From NCBI GenBank assembly GCA_902540275.1, contig CACBMB010000009.1, forward strand, positions 1 through 64,000: DNA of 64,000 bases, in the 5' to 3' direction. The notes under the pieces were generated by a model that made no database searches, was not told the DNA's origin, and worked only from the letters and a program-made list of their open reading frames with translations. This document shows positions 9,250 through 19,825 of this stretch, piece after piece. The stretch's first letter is position 1. The number at the start of each line of letters is the position of its first letter. A program made the position numbers and the translations under genes. This stretch comes from an uncultured Pelagibacteraceae bacterium (GTDB lineage: Bacteria > Pseudomonadota > Alphaproteobacteria > Pelagibacterales > Pelagibacteraceae).

Positions 9250-10635
9250 GTGAACTTAATATTATTTACATTTATTGTTCTTCTAGGTTTCACAAGCTAT
9301 TATTTTGGACGCAAAAAAGCATATACAATTCAATCTACAAAAAAAAGATTAACCGCATTACCACAATTTTATGGTTATTATCTTGCAATCTGGTGTGCAA
9401 TACCAGCCTTTATAATTTTTTCATTATGGGCAATTTTTGAGCCCACAATTGTAAAACTATTAATCTTAAGTGATTATTCAAATCAAGGTTATCTTGATGA
9501 TGAATTAAATTTATTATACGAAAAATCAAAAGCATTGTCTCGAGGGCAATTCACTGGAGAAATTACACCTTTTATTGAAGCTTCAGCTGAAAAATATTTA
9601 AGTCTTCGATCAATAGCTCAAAGTTCAAAAGTTGTTATAGTATTATCTGCAATTATTGCCTCTGTTGCTTATGCGTATAAAAGAATTTCATCTAATTCTA
9701 GAACAAGAGAACCAGTTGAAAAATTTTTGAACGCAGTTTTATTTACAGCTTCTTTAGCTGCAATATTAACTACTGTTGGAATAGTTTTCTCACTTATATT
9801 TCAAACTATAGATTTTTTTAAAGTAATTCCATTATTTGATTTTGTCTTTGGAACTCACTGGTATCCAGCAAAAGCTTTTGTTAGAGATTCTTCTGAGGCT
9901 TTAGATCCGACAATGTATTCAGATACTTTTGGAGCAGTCCCTATTTTTGCAGGTACTTTTTTTATTGCATTTATTGCTATGTGCGTTGCTATCCCAATTG
10001 GATTAATGAGTGGAATTTATTTAGCTGAATATGCATCAACTAAAGTTAGACAATATGCAAAACCATTAATTGAAATTTTAGCTGGTATACCAACAGTTGT
10101 TTATGGTTTTTTTGCTGCCCTAACTGTTGGACCATTTTTGAAAGAATTAGGAACTTCAATGGGTCTTGAAGTTTCAGCTGAAAGTGCTTTAGCAGCAGGA
10201 GGGGTAATGGGTATTATGATTATACCATTTATTTCAAGTTTAAGTGACGATGTAATTACAAGTGTGCCTCAAAGTTTAAGAGATGGAAGTTACGCTATGG
10301 GAGCAACTAAATCAGAAACAATTAAGAGAGTTATTTTTCCCGCGGCATTGCCGGGGATAGTTGGATCTATTTTACTTGGTGTTTCAAGAGCTATTGGAGA
10401 AACAATGATAGTTGTTATGGCCTCTGGTTTAGCTGCTAATTTAACTTTAAATCCTTTAGAGTCTACTTCAACGATTACAGCTCAAATTGTAGTTATTCTA
10501 ATTGGTGACCAAGCTTTTGGCGACCCAAAAACGCAAGCTGCTTTTGCTTTAGGTATGTCATTATTTTTAGTAACACTTTGTTTAAATATTGTGGCCTTGA
10601 GAGTAGTTAAAAAATATAGAGAAAAATATGAATAA
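9250..10635 (+). CDS. pstC: Phosphate ABC transporter permease
   Basis: BPD_transp_1 permease with extended N-terminus; GTG start; pst gene order. Confidence 0.95.
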   Translation: MNLILFTFIVLLGFTSYYFGRKKAYTIQSTKKRLTALPQFYGYYLAIWCAIPAFIIFSLWAIFEPTIVKLLILSDYSNQGYLDDELNLLYEKSKALSRGQFTGEITPFIEASAEKYLSLRSIAQSSKVVIVLSAIIASVAYAYKRISSNSRTREPVEKFLNAVLFTASLAAILTTVGIVFSLIFQTIDFFKVIPLFDFVFGTHWYPAKAFVRDSSEALDPTMYSDTFGAVPIFAGTFFIAFIAMCVAIPIGLMSGIYLAEYASTKVRQYAKPLIEILAGIPTVVYGFFAALTVGPFLKELGTSMGLEVSAESALAAGGVMGIMIIPFISSLSDDVITSVPQSLRDGSYAMGATKSETIKRVIFPAALPGIVGSILLGVSRAIGETMIVVMASGLAANLTLNPLESTSTITAQIVVILIGDQAFGDPKTQAAFALGMSLFLVTLCLNIVALRVVKKYREKYE

Positions 10636-11896
10636 AAATAAAGAACAATTATTAAATAAAAGATATAAAGCTGAACAGCGATTTCGCTTATACGGTCTGA
10701 GTGCAATTTTTATGGCACTTTTATTTTTAACAATCTTTATTTTTAAAATTTTTTCAACTGGCTATTCAGCTTTTCAAAAAACATGGTTTATTGTTCCAGT
10801 AACTTTCGATGCTGAATTAATGATGTTAGACCAAAATCCTTCTAAAGAAGATTTACAGGACGCTGATTATTACGATATAGCATTAAAATCAATGGCTGAT
10901 TTAGATCCAAACGCCAATGAAGATCAAGAAAATGAATTGAAGAGAATGGTGTCTTATTTTTTTGAAAAAGAAATTAAAAATGAACTTTTAAATGACCCTA
11001 ATTTAATAGGAAAAACAAAGGAAGTTTATCTAACTGCTTCAGATGATTTAGACCAAGTCTTTAAAGGAAATTATCCAAGAGATTTACCTGAAGACCAAAG
11101 AAGAGTAAGCGATTATCAATTAAAAATTTTTGATCAACTTGTTGCAAATGGTAAGGTTGAAAGTAAATTTAATATAAGTTTTTTTACAAATGCTGACTCA
11201 AGAGAAGCTGAGCTAGCTGGAATAGCAAGTTCATTTATGGGCTCAATTTTTTCTATACTTGTTTGTTTAATGATAGCTTTTCCTGTTGCGGTTCTAGCTG
11301 CAATCTATCTTGAAGAATTTGCCCCTAAAAATAGATTTACTGATTTTATTGAAGTTAATATAAACAACTTAGCAGCGGTTCCATCTATAGTTTTTGGTCT
11401 ATTAGGGTTAGGAATTTTATTGGCTATATTTCAATTACCAAGGTCTACCCCATTAGTTGGAGGTATCACTTTGTCCTTAATGACCTTACCAACAATAATT
11501 ATAGCTGCTAGAGCATCTTTAAAAGCAGTTCCACCAAGTATAAGAGAGGCAGCACTTGCTATGGGAGCAAGTCGAATGCAAACCACAATGCATCATACAG
11601 TTCCTCTTTCTATGCCTGGCACGTTATCAGGAACAATAATTGGTTTAGCTCAAGCTTTAGGAGAAACTGCACCCTTAATTTTAATTGGAATGGTTGCTTT
11701 TGTTAACACGATACCTGGATCACCCATGGATCCTGCTGCAAGCTTACCAGTTCAAATTTATATTTGGGCTGAAAGTGCTGAAAGGGGATTTGTAGAAAAA
11801 GTTTCGGCATGTATAATGGTCTTACTTGGCTTTTTAATAATAATGAATTTATTTGCCCAAATAATAAGACATAAGTTTGAGAAAAAATGGAGTTAA
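10628..11896 (+). CDS. pstA: Phosphate ABC transporter permease
   Basis: Permease motifs ([47 protein letters not shown]); overlaps pstC. Confidence 0.95.
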   Translation: MNKNKEQLLNKRYKAEQRFRLYGLSAIFMALLFLTIFIFKIFSTGYSAFQKTWFIVPVTFDAELMMLDQNPSKEDLQDADYYDIALKSMADLDPNANEDQENELKRMVSYFFEKEIKNELLNDPNLIGKTKEVYLTASDDLDQVFKGNYPRDLPEDQRRVSDYQLKIFDQLVANGKVESKFNISFFTNADSREAELAGIASSFMGSIFSILVCLMIAFPVAVLAAIYLEEFAPKNRFTDFIEVNINNLAAVPSIVFGLLGLGILLAIFQLPRSTPLVGGITLSLMTLPTIIIAARASLKAVPPSIREAALAMGASRMQTTMHHTVPLSMPGTLSGTIIGLAQALGETAPLILIGMVAFVNTIPGSPMDPAASLPVQIYIWAESAERGFVEKVSACIMVLLGFLIIMNLFAQIIRHKFEKKWS

Positions 11897-11897
11897 A

Positions 11898-12653
11898 ATG
11901 ATAAAGATTAAAGCAAAAGATGTTGATGTTTTTTATGGAAAAAAACAAGCGCTCTTTAATATAAGTTTAGATATTGAGGAAAATCAAGTAACGGCATTAA
12001 TTGGTCCATCTGGTTGTGGTAAATCAACTTTCCTAAGATGTCTTAATAGAATGAATGATGTAATTGATATCTGTAGTGTTAAAGGAGAAATTTTAATTAA
12101 TGATTTTAATATCAATGATAAAAGTTGTGATGTCGTAAGACTAAGAGAAAAAATTGGTATGGTTTTTCAAAAACCCAATCCTTTCCCAAAAACTTTATAT
12201 GAAAATGTATCTTACGGTCCAACAATTCATGGTATGGCTCAATCAAAACAAGAAATGGATGAAATTGTTGAAACTAGTTTGAAAAAGGCTGCACTATGGG
12301 AAGAGGTAAAAGATAGGTTGCATGAACCTGGAACTGGATTATCTGGAGGACAACAGCAAAGACTTTGTATTGCTAGAGCGATTTCTGTAAGACCTGAAGT
12401 TATATTAATGGATGAACCTTGTTCAGCATTAGATCCAATAGCAACTGCACAAATTGAAGAATTGATTGATGAGTTAAAAAAAGAGCACACAATAATAATT
12501 GTAACTCATTCTATGGCTCAAGCAGCACGTGTTTCTCAAAATACAGGTTTTTTTCATTTAGGACAATTGATTGAACATGGATCTACTGATAAAATATTTA
12601 AGAATCCTGATAATAAAAAAACGCAAGATTATATAACAGGGAGGTTCGGATAA
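11898..12653 (+). CDS. pstB: Phosphate ABC transporter ATP-binding protein
   Basis: [36 protein letters not shown] at 11898 preferred over TTG at 11877. Confidence 0.97.
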   Translation: MIKIKAKDVDVFYGKKQALFNISLDIEENQVTALIGPSGCGKSTFLRCLNRMNDVIDICSVKGEILINDFNINDKSCDVVRLREKIGMVFQKPNPFPKTLYENVSYGPTIHGMAQSKQEMDEIVETSLKKAALWEEVKDRLHEPGTGLSGGQQQRLCIARAISVRPEVILMDEPCSALDPIATAQIEELIDELKKEHTIIIVTHSMAQAARVSQNTGFFHLGQLIEHGSTDKIFKNPDNKKTQDYITGRFG

Positions 12654-13360
12654 TGTCTGAAGCACCACATACAGTCAAATCTTACGAAGAAGAACTAAAA
12701 AATCTTAATGCTAATATAATTAAAATGGGAAGTGCATGTGAAGATTCTTTAGGTAAAGCAATTCAGGCCATTACAACAAGAGATACCAATATTGCAGAAG
12801 CTGTTATTCAAGAAGATGAAAAAATAGATAAATATGAGACTTTAATTGAACAGCAAGTTGTGAATTTAATTGCTTTAAGACAACCTATGGCAATTGATTT
12901 AAGAGAGACAGTAACGGCTTTGAAAATGTCTTCAGATTTAGAAAGAATAGGTGATTTAGCAAAAAATATATCCAAGAGAACACTTTTGCTTAACGAAAAT
13001 CTTCCAAAGAACTTGGTAGACTCATTGAATAGAGTATCTACCAATGTTCAAAAACAATTAAAATCAACATTAGATGCTTATCTAGAAAGATCTGCGCCAA
13101 TGGCAGTAAATGTTTGGGAAGGTGATGAGCAAATAGATGATCTAACAAATCTTTGTATGCAAGAAGTTATAAAATATCTTAAAGAAAATGAAAAAAATTT
13201 AGAAGATGGAACCCATTTATTGTTTGTAACTAAAAACATAGAGCGTATTGGTGATCATACTACAAATGTTGCAGAACAAGTTTATTATTTAGTTAAAGGC
13301 GAATATTTAGAAGGTGATAGACCCAAGGGAACAGAGCCAATTGTAACCGGAGAAAAATGA
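12653..13360 (+). CDS. phoU: Phosphate signalling regulator
   Basis: PhoU repeats (DLRETVTALKMSSDLERIGDLAKNI; TKNIERIGDHTTNVAE). Confidence 0.96.
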   Translation: MSEAPHTVKSYEEELKNLNANIIKMGSACEDSLGKAIQAITTRDTNIAEAVIQEDEKIDKYETLIEQQVVNLIALRQPMAIDLRETVTALKMSSDLERIGDLAKNISKRTLLLNENLPKNLVDSLNRVSTNVQKQLKSTLDAYLERSAPMAVNVWEGDEQIDDLTNLCMQEVIKYLKENEKNLEDGTHLLFVTKNIERIGDHTTNVAEQVYYLVKGEYLEGDRPKGTEPIVTGEK

Positions 13361-13363
13361 TTT

Positions 13364-14047
13364 ATGTCAGTTCATGTTTTCATAGCTGAAGATGAAGCAT
13401 CAATTGTTAGTTTGTTAAAGTACAATCTTGAAAAAGAAGGTTATAAAGTCAGTCATTCAGAAAATGGAGAAGATGCTCTTAAACAAATAAAATTAAAACA
13501 GCCAGATTTAATATTAATGGATTGGATGTTACCAGAATTATCTGGTGTTGAAATTTGTAAAAACTTAAAAAAAGATAATAAGTTTAATGATATTCCTGTC
13601 ATTATGTTAACTGCAAAAGGGGAGGAAGAAGACAAATTAAAAGCATTTGATACAGGTGCAGATGATTATGTAACTAAACCTTTTAGTCAAAAAGAATTGA
13701 ATGCTAGAATTAAATCTTTATTGAGAAGATCTAAACCTCAATCATCATCAGACATTGTAGAATTTACTGATTTAAAAATAGATCGGATTACAAAAAGAGT
13801 TTATAGAAAAGATAAAGAAATTACTTTGGGTCCAACTGAATTTAAACTCTTAGATTTTTTTATCAAAAATCCAAAAAGAGTTTATTCAAGAGAACAACTC
13901 TTAAACAATGTTTGGGGAGAAAATATATATGTTGAGTCTAGAACAGTTGATGTTCATATTAGAAGATTAAGACAAGCAATTAACATACAAAATACAAAAC
14001 CTTTAATTAGAACAGTAAGATCAGCTGGTTATTCTTTAGAATCTTGA
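13364..14047 (+). CDS. phoB: Phosphate regulon response regulator (OmpR family)
   Basis: Receiver domain (LILMDWMLPELSG; DDYVTKPF) plus winged-helix domain; follows phoU. Confidence 0.94.
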   Translation: MSVHVFIAEDEASIVSLLKYNLEKEGYKVSHSENGEDALKQIKLKQPDLILMDWMLPELSGVEICKNLKKDNKFNDIPVIMLTAKGEEEDKLKAFDTGADDYVTKPFSQKELNARIKSLLRRSKPQSSSDIVEFTDLKIDRITKRVYRKDKEITLGPTEFKLLDFFIKNPKRVYSREQLLNNVWGENIYVESRTVDVHIRRLRQAINIQNTKPLIRTVRSAGYSLES

Positions 14048-14553
14048 AGATCTTTGGGTCTTATAAATTTTTTTAATACTCCCTTTTTCTCAACTTCATT
14101 CCAGGATTTAATATCAAACTCAATTTTTGCAAATGCTGCTGTTGGGAATTTATAATTCATTAGTTTAAAATTATTCGTATTATGATTTTTTGTAAGATTT
14201 CGTACTAAATTTTTCACTGATGGTTCATGGTTTATAATCAAAATTGATTTATATTCACTGGATATTTCTTTAATTTTTTTTACAATTGCATTCTCATCAA
14301 CTAAATATAAATCTTTTGAAAAATTAACTTTTTTTGGCTTATTAATTTTCTTGGATAAAATTTGAAAAGTTTTTTTTGTTCTTTTTGATGATGAAATTAA
14401 TGCATAATCAAATTCAAATTTTTTTTTAACAAAAAATTCACAAATCATTTTTGCATTTTTCTTGCCTCTTTTAGTAAGTGGTCTATCAAAATCATTAATA
14501 CTTAAATCATCCCAACTAGATTTTGCGTGTCTCATGACGTATAATTGATACAT
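14029..14553 (-). CDS. sixA: SixA-like phosphohistidine phosphatase
   Basis: MYQLYVMRHAKSSWDD...DFDRPLTKRGKKNA histidine-phosphatase motifs. The ORF-track start at 14646 is too far upstream; the Met at 14553 matches the family N-terminus. Confidence 0.85.
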   Translation of the reverse strand: MYQLYVMRHAKSSWDDLSINDFDRPLTKRGKKNAKMICEFFVKKKFEFDYALISSSKRTKKTFQILSKKINKPKKVNFSKDLYLVDENAIVKKIKEISSEYKSILIINHEPSVKNLVRNLTKNHNTNNFKLMNYKFPTAAFAKIEFDIKSWNEVEKKGVLKKFIRPKDLQDSKE

Positions 14554-14566
14554 AAAATCTAAATAT

Positions 14567-16723
14567 ATGACTGCTTTAAAAAAACAACATAAAGAAGAGT
14601 TGAAATCTAAATATATAAATAGAGAGCTTTCTTGGTTAAAATTCAACGATAGAGTACTTTTAGAGGCGCAAAATATCGAAAATCCTCTTTATGAAAGAGT
14701 AAAGTTTTTATCAATTGCTGGGTCTAATCTAGATGAATTTTTTATGGTCCGTGTAGCTGGGTTATATAGTCAAATAAAACAAGAAGTTGACTCACTAAGC
14801 TCTGATGGTTTGACACCTGAAGAGCAAATGGATGAGGTAGTGCTTGAAACTAAGAATCTATTAAAAAAACAGAACAAAATTTTTATTCAACTGATTATGG
14901 AATTAAAAAAAAATAATATCAATTTAGTTAAACCAGTTAATTTAAATACTAAGGATAAAAAAAAACTTTTAGAAATATTTAAAGAAGAGATTTACCCTTT
15001 ATTAACACCATCAGCAATTGATCCTGCACATCCATTTCCATTTATAATCAATCAAGGAAGAGCAATTGTAATGAAGTTAAGAAAAAAAAATAAAAAAAGG
15101 ATTTTAAACTCAATAATAGTAATACCAAAAGCATTATCTAGATTTATTGAAATTGAGTCTTCAAAAAATCATAAGAAATTTGTGATTCTAGATGATGTAA
15201 TAAGTTTTTTTGCTAATGAAATTTTTCCAGATCATGATTTAGAAAAGAAAATGATTTTTAGAGTAATAAGAGACAGCGATGTAGAGATTCAAGAGGAAGC
15301 AGAAGATTTGGTTAGATCTTTTGAATTGGCTTTAAAAAGACGTAGAACGGGTGATATTGTTCGTTTAGAGGTTCTTGAAAATAGTGATAAAGAATTGATA
15401 AGATTTATAACTAATAAATTAGATATAAATCCTGACTATATTTATGATGTTGCTGGCCTTGTTGGAATTCAAGATATAGATCAAATATGTAAAGTAAAAA
15501 ATCCAAAATTAAGATTTAAACATTTTACACCTAGAGAAGTTGAAAGATTAAAAGAATATAATGATAATTTTTTTGAAACTATTAAAAAGAAAGATTTAGT
15601 TGTTCATCATCCTTTTGAAACATTTGACTCAGTAATTGAATTTTTAAACCAAGCAGCAAATGATAAAAAAGTTATTGCTATAAAACAAACTCTATATAGA
15701 ACAACTCTAGACTCACCTATTGTTAAAGCTTTAATAACAGCTGCAGAAAACGGAAAAACAGTTACCGCTTTAATTGAAATTAAAGCTAGATTTGATGAGG
15801 AAGCTAATATTCAACTATCAAGAAGTTTAGAAAAAGTAGGTGTTCAAATTGTTTATGGTTTTGCTAAATATAAAACTCATGCAAAATCATCATTAGTTTT
15901 AAGAAGAGAACAGGGTAAAATACAAACTTATTTTCATTTAGGAACTGGCAATTATCATCCAGTAAATGCTAAAATTTATACTGATTTGTCTTTATTTAGT
16001 TGTGATAAGAAAATGGCATCAGATGTTGAAAAGTTTTTCAATTATGTAACAGGATACGCAAAACCAAAAAATTTAAATAAAATTTCTATTTCGCCAGTAA
16101 ATATGAGACAAACCCTAAATGAAAATATTGATGCTGAAATTAAAAATTCTAAAAATGGAAAATTTGCAGCTATTTGGGCAAAAATGAACTCTTTAGTAGA
16201 TCCAGAAATTATTGATAAATTTTATGAAGCTTCGAATGCTGGTGTAAAAGTTCATTTATTTGTAAGGGGTGTTTGTTGTTTAAGACCAGGAGTAAAAGAT
16301 AGATCAGAAAACATATTTGTAAAAAGTATCATAGGAAGATTTTTAGAGCATTCTAGAATTTACTGCTTTAGTAATGGTACAAAAAAAATGCCTAATAGAA
16401 ATGCAAAAGTATATATTTCGTCAGCTGATTTAATGCCGAGAAATTTAAATCGAAGGGTAGAACTTCTAGTCCCAATTGAAAATGAGACTGTTCATGAACA
16501 GATCTTAGATCAAATAATGTTGGCAAATTATCTTGATACTAATCAGAGCTGGGAACTTGAAGCTGATGGTAATTATAAAAAAATTAAATATAGTAAGAGC
16601 GATTCCTTTTCAGCTCATGAATATTTTATGAATAATCCGAGCTTATCTGGAAGAGGTAAAGCTAAACTAAGAATGCAGCCTAAACAACTGCACTTAAGAT
16701 TGATTAAAAGTGGAAGTAATTAA
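14567..16723 (+). CDS. ppk1: Polyphosphate kinase 1
   Basis: YINRELSWLKFNDRVLLEAQ; KARFDEEANIQLSRSLEKVGVQIVYGFAKYKTHAKSSLV; GTGNYHP. Confidence 0.97.
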   Translation: MTALKKQHKEELKSKYINRELSWLKFNDRVLLEAQNIENPLYERVKFLSIAGSNLDEFFMVRVAGLYSQIKQEVDSLSSDGLTPEEQMDEVVLETKNLLKKQNKIFIQLIMELKKNNINLVKPVNLNTKDKKKLLEIFKEEIYPLLTPSAIDPAHPFPFIINQGRAIVMKLRKKNKKRILNSIIVIPKALSRFIEIESSKNHKKFVILDDVISFFANEIFPDHDLEKKMIFRVIRDSDVEIQEEAEDLVRSFELALKRRRTGDIVRLEVLENSDKELIRFITNKLDINPDYIYDVAGLVGIQDIDQICKVKNPKLRFKHFTPREVERLKEYNDNFFETIKKKDLVVHHPFETFDSVIEFLNQAANDKKVIAIKQTLYRTTLDSPIVKALITAAENGKTVTALIEIKARFDEEANIQLSRSLEKVGVQIVYGFAKYKTHAKSSLVLRREQGKIQTYFHLGTGNYHPVNAKIYTDLSLFSCDKKMASDVEKFFNYVTGYAKPKNLNKISISPVNMRQTLNENIDAEIKNSKNGKFAAIWAKMNSLVDPEIIDKFYEASNAGVKVHLFVRGVCCLRPGVKDRSENIFVKSIIGRFLEHSRIYCFSNGTKKMPNRNAKVYISSADLMPRNLNRRVELLVPIENETVHEQILDQIMLANYLDTNQSWELEADGNYKKIKYSKSDSFSAHEYFMNNPSLSGRGKAKLRMQPKQLHLRLIKSGSN

Positions 16724-18221
16724 AAGTAAAAATAGTTTAAAATTAAATCAGGCAAAATTAGCTATAATAGACATTGGATCAAACTCTATAAGAATGCTAA
16801 TTTATGAAGATTTCAGTTCTTCTCGTGTGCCTTTTTTTAATGAAAAAGCAGTTTGTGAACTTGGAAAAAATTTAGATAAATCCAAAAAACTTCACAGATC
16901 TGGTACCAAATATGCTTTAAAAGTTTTGAAAAGATTCTCTGAAATTTTAAATGTTTCAAAAATCACAAATCTTAAAATCATTGCAACAGCAGTTTTAAGA
17001 GAAGCAACTGATACAAAACCATTTATTAATGAAGTTGAAAAACTTTTTAAAACTAAGATTAATATATTATCTGGTGAAGAAGAAGCTGAATGCTCAGCTG
17101 AGGGAGTAAAAATAGGCTTTGAAAATGTCAATGGATTAGTTGCTGATCTTGGAGGTGGAAGTTTAGAATTAGCTCGAGTTGAAAATAATATAGTTACTAA
17201 TAAAACCTCATTACCTGTTGGAGTTTTAAGATTATTAAATAATCCTATAGTTAAAAAAAGAAATTTAGCAAAATATATCAAAAAATTATTAAGAGAAGAA
17301 AAATGGCTTTCAAAAAAGAAATTTAATAATCTATATTTAGTTGGAGGTACCTGGCGAGCATTATTTAAATTACATCTTTTTCAAAATAATCATCCGGTAC
17401 ATATAATTCATCAATATAGTATTGATAACAATGTTTTATCTAAGTTTGTTGAAAAAATTTCATCTTTTAATAAATCTAAACTTAAAACAGTTGAGTATAT
17501 TTCAAAATCTAGAACAGCGTATTTACCTTATAGTTGCATTATACTTGATGAAATTATGAAAGTTACAAATCCAAGAAATATAATTTGTTCTATAAGCGGT
17601 TTGCGTGAAGGTTCTTTATCAATTGACTATTTTAAAGATTTAAAAGAATCAGAAATTTTTCATAAAGCACTTGAGAATATTGCAAAAAAAAGAGGTGATC
17701 TAGGATCGAACTATAAAAAATATTATGATTTTATTCAGCCAGTTTTTGAAGGCAATGAACATTTTAATAAGAAATTATTATATCTGGCATGTGTATTAAG
17801 TCATATGGATTGGGGATTAGGAGCATTTCAAAAAGCTGAATTGGTATTTCAAGAAACAATAAATACTCCTTTACTTAGATTGACTCATAAAGAAAGAATA
17901 CAATTAGCTTTGTCATGTTATTGGCGGTACTGTAGTATCAAGTATAATCCGAAGATGGAGTATCTAACTTTTTTAAATAATAATGAAATTTTTTCAAGCA
18001 AACAAGTTGGAGCAGCATTGAGATTTTCACAATCATTGACCTCGATATCTACGATATTTCTTGAAGAGTTTAAATTGTATAAAAGAGGTAATGCTGTATT
18101 TTTAAAAATTCCATCACAACATCAAGAAATAATCTCAAAACAAGTTACCAAAAGATTTAAAGCTCTTGCTAGAGAATTATTTTTAGAGCCAAGAGTAATT
18201 TATTCAAATAATTCAAAATAA
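16710..18221 (+). CDS. ppx: Exopolyphosphatase / guanosine pentaphosphate phosphohydrolase
   Basis: Ppx/GppA motifs AIIDIGSNSIRMLIYE, LSGEEEAECSAEG, VADLGGGSLELA; overlaps ppk. Confidence 0.92.
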   Translation: MEVIKSKNSLKLNQAKLAIIDIGSNSIRMLIYEDFSSSRVPFFNEKAVCELGKNLDKSKKLHRSGTKYALKVLKRFSEILNVSKITNLKIIATAVLREATDTKPFINEVEKLFKTKINILSGEEEAECSAEGVKIGFENVNGLVADLGGGSLELARVENNIVTNKTSLPVGVLRLLNNPIVKKRNLAKYIKKLLREEKWLSKKKFNNLYLVGGTWRALFKLHLFQNNHPVHIIHQYSIDNNVLSKFVEKISSFNKSKLKTVEYISKSRTAYLPYSCIILDEIMKVTNPRNIICSISGLREGSLSIDYFKDLKESEIFHKALENIAKKRGDLGSNYKKYYDFIQPVFEGNEHFNKKLLYLACVLSHMDWGLGAFQKAELVFQETINTPLLRLTHKERIQLALSCYWRYCSIKYNPKMEYLTFLNNNEIFSSKQVGAALRFSQSLTSISTIFLEEFKLYKRGNAVFLKIPSQHQEIISKQVTKRFKALARELFLEPRVIYSNNSK

Positions 18222-18343
18222 ACTTAAATTAATTAAACTTTAATAATAAGTAAATATTTCTGTAACTTAATCTTTTTAAGATAATTTTACAAAATTTAAA
18301 TATTCATTATTTTTTCCCCTGTTTAAATTTTGTTAATTAGCTT

Positions 18344-18377
18344 CTTTCTTCCTTCTCATTTAAGAGAAGGAAGAAAG
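18344..18377. repeat. Perfect 14-bp inverted repeat (hairpin) with 6-nt loop
   Basis: CTTTCTTCCTTCTC-ATTTAA-GAGAAGGAAGAAAG; arms exactly complementary; no U-tract on either strand. Confidence 0.9.
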
Positions 18378-18388
18378 ACAATTTGGAA

Positions 18389-18598
18389 TTAATTATTTAT
18401 AGATGCAGGAGACTGCTCTGCATTCTTCTTAGCAAGTTTTTTTGCTTTTTTTTCAGCAACCTTTTTTTCTAGACCAGCAATTTTAATATTAAGGCTTGAT
18501 AATTTTTTTTCTTTTGCTGTAATTTTATTTTTAAGTTTGTCTATTGATTTTAATATCTTTGTTTTTTTCTTTTCATTTTTTTTTAGTTTTTTTCTCAT
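18389..18598 (-). CDS. Small lysine-rich coiled-coil protein
   Basis: 69 aa, about 24 Lys; heptad-like SIDKLKNKITAKEKKLSSLNIKIAGLEKKVAEKKAKK. Confidence 0.6.
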   Translation of the reverse strand: MRKKLKKNEKKKTKILKSIDKLKNKITAKEKKLSSLNIKIAGLEKKVAEKKAKKLAKKNAEQSPASINN

Positions 18599-18677
18599 TA
18601 CTGCCTCCGAATTATTTAATATTTGATTTAATCATATAATCCTTAAATAAAAAAGATATTTTGATACAACCTTTAGT

Positions 18678-19169
18678 TTATATTTTTTTAAGAACTGTTA
18701 TTAAATAAAAAAACATTGCTATATGAGAACTATTATTGAATTTTTGATTTAATATTAATTTAAATATCTCTCTTTGATTAAAAAGATGAATTCTAATACC
18801 TTGTTCTGGTTTCGAAATTTTAATTAAGTCTTCTGTGTAATAACCAGTAATTTTAGTAGTTAGTCTTCCAGGTTCATTATAAAAAGTTATTATTTTAGTC
18901 AATTTTGATCTTGATCTATATCCTGTTTCTTCTCTTAATTCCTTATATGCTGATTGGAGAGTTGTTTCCTTTTTTTCCACTATGCCAGAAGGAAACTCGT
19001 AATTAATTTTATTAATTGGAACTCTTTTTTGGGAAACTACTACATATTTGTCTTTAATCTTAGGTATTACTAATGAAAGATTAGAAGTTTTAAGATAATG
19101 ATAAAACTCTTTTTTTTTAAATTTTTTGTTAATTAAACTTATTCGATTGGTAAGTTTTATATTTTTCAA
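18678..19169 (-). CDS. NUDIX hydrolase
   Basis: Nudix box-like GIVEKKETTLQSAYKELREETGY; overlaps the aquaporin gene. Confidence 0.88.
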   Translation of the reverse strand: MKNIKLTNRISLINKKFKKKEFYHYLKTSNLSLVIPKIKDKYVVVSQKRVPINKINYEFPSGIVEKKETTLQSAYKELREETGYRSRSKLTKIITFYNEPGRLTTKITGYYTEDLIKISKPEQGIRIHLFNQREIFKLILNQKFNNSSHIAMFFYLITVLKKI

Positions 19170-19825
19170 TTTTTTTCTAAAAATAACTTTTTAACAATAA
19201 GTACAGCAATTAACATTCCAATAAGCTCAGCTAATATATAATAAGGAGTATTTAAATAACTAATACCAGTAAATGACTCTGTAAATGTTCTAGCAATAGC
19301 AACCGCAGGATTTGCAAAAGAAGTTGAAGAAGTAAACCAATAACCAGCAGTAATATAAAGACCAACACTAGCAGCAACAGCAATTTTGCCTGACTTCATA
19401 GACCCAAAAATTATCACTATAAGTCCTAATGTTGCTATTACCTCAGATGTGAATATGTAAATTCCATCTCTTGATTTAGTAGACAATTCATAAATTTCAT
19501 GTTCAAAAAAGAAATTAGCTAAACCAACACCAATCAAGCAACCAACCAATTGAGCAATAATATAGTAGGGTAATAGTTTCTTTTTTAATTTACCTGTTAT
19601 TGTCATAGCGATACTTACAAATGGATTAAAGTGAGCTCCTGATACATCAGCAAATACTGTAATAAGCACAAATAAACCTGCTCCTGTTGCTATTGTGTTT
19701 GCAATTAACATTACAGCAACGTCATTGGTTAAGTTTTCAGCCATTAAACCTGAACCAACAATAATCATTACCAAAAAACAACTGCCTAATAGTTCAGCAA
19801 GAAAATAACGACTTTTATTTTTCAT
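19166..19825 (-). CDS. MIP-family channel (aquaglyceroporin, AqpS-like)
   Basis: Two half-helix motifs in MIP topology (GAHFNPFVSIA; SFANPAVAIARTF); overlaps arsC. Confidence 0.85.
   Translation of the reverse strand: MKNKSRYFLAELLGSCFLVMIIVGSGLMAENLTNDVAVMLIANTIATGAGLFVLITVFADVSGAHFNPFVSIAMTITGKLKKKLLPYYIIAQLVGCLIGVGLANFFFEHEIYELSTKSRDGIYIFTSEVIATLGLIVIIFGSMKSGKIAVAASVGLYITAGYWFTSSTSFANPAVAIARTFTESFTGISYLNTPYYILAELIGMLIAVLIVKKLFLEKN

Noticed and set aside
16892-17281. 129-aa minus-strand ORF
   Set aside because: Antisense to ppx core motifs.
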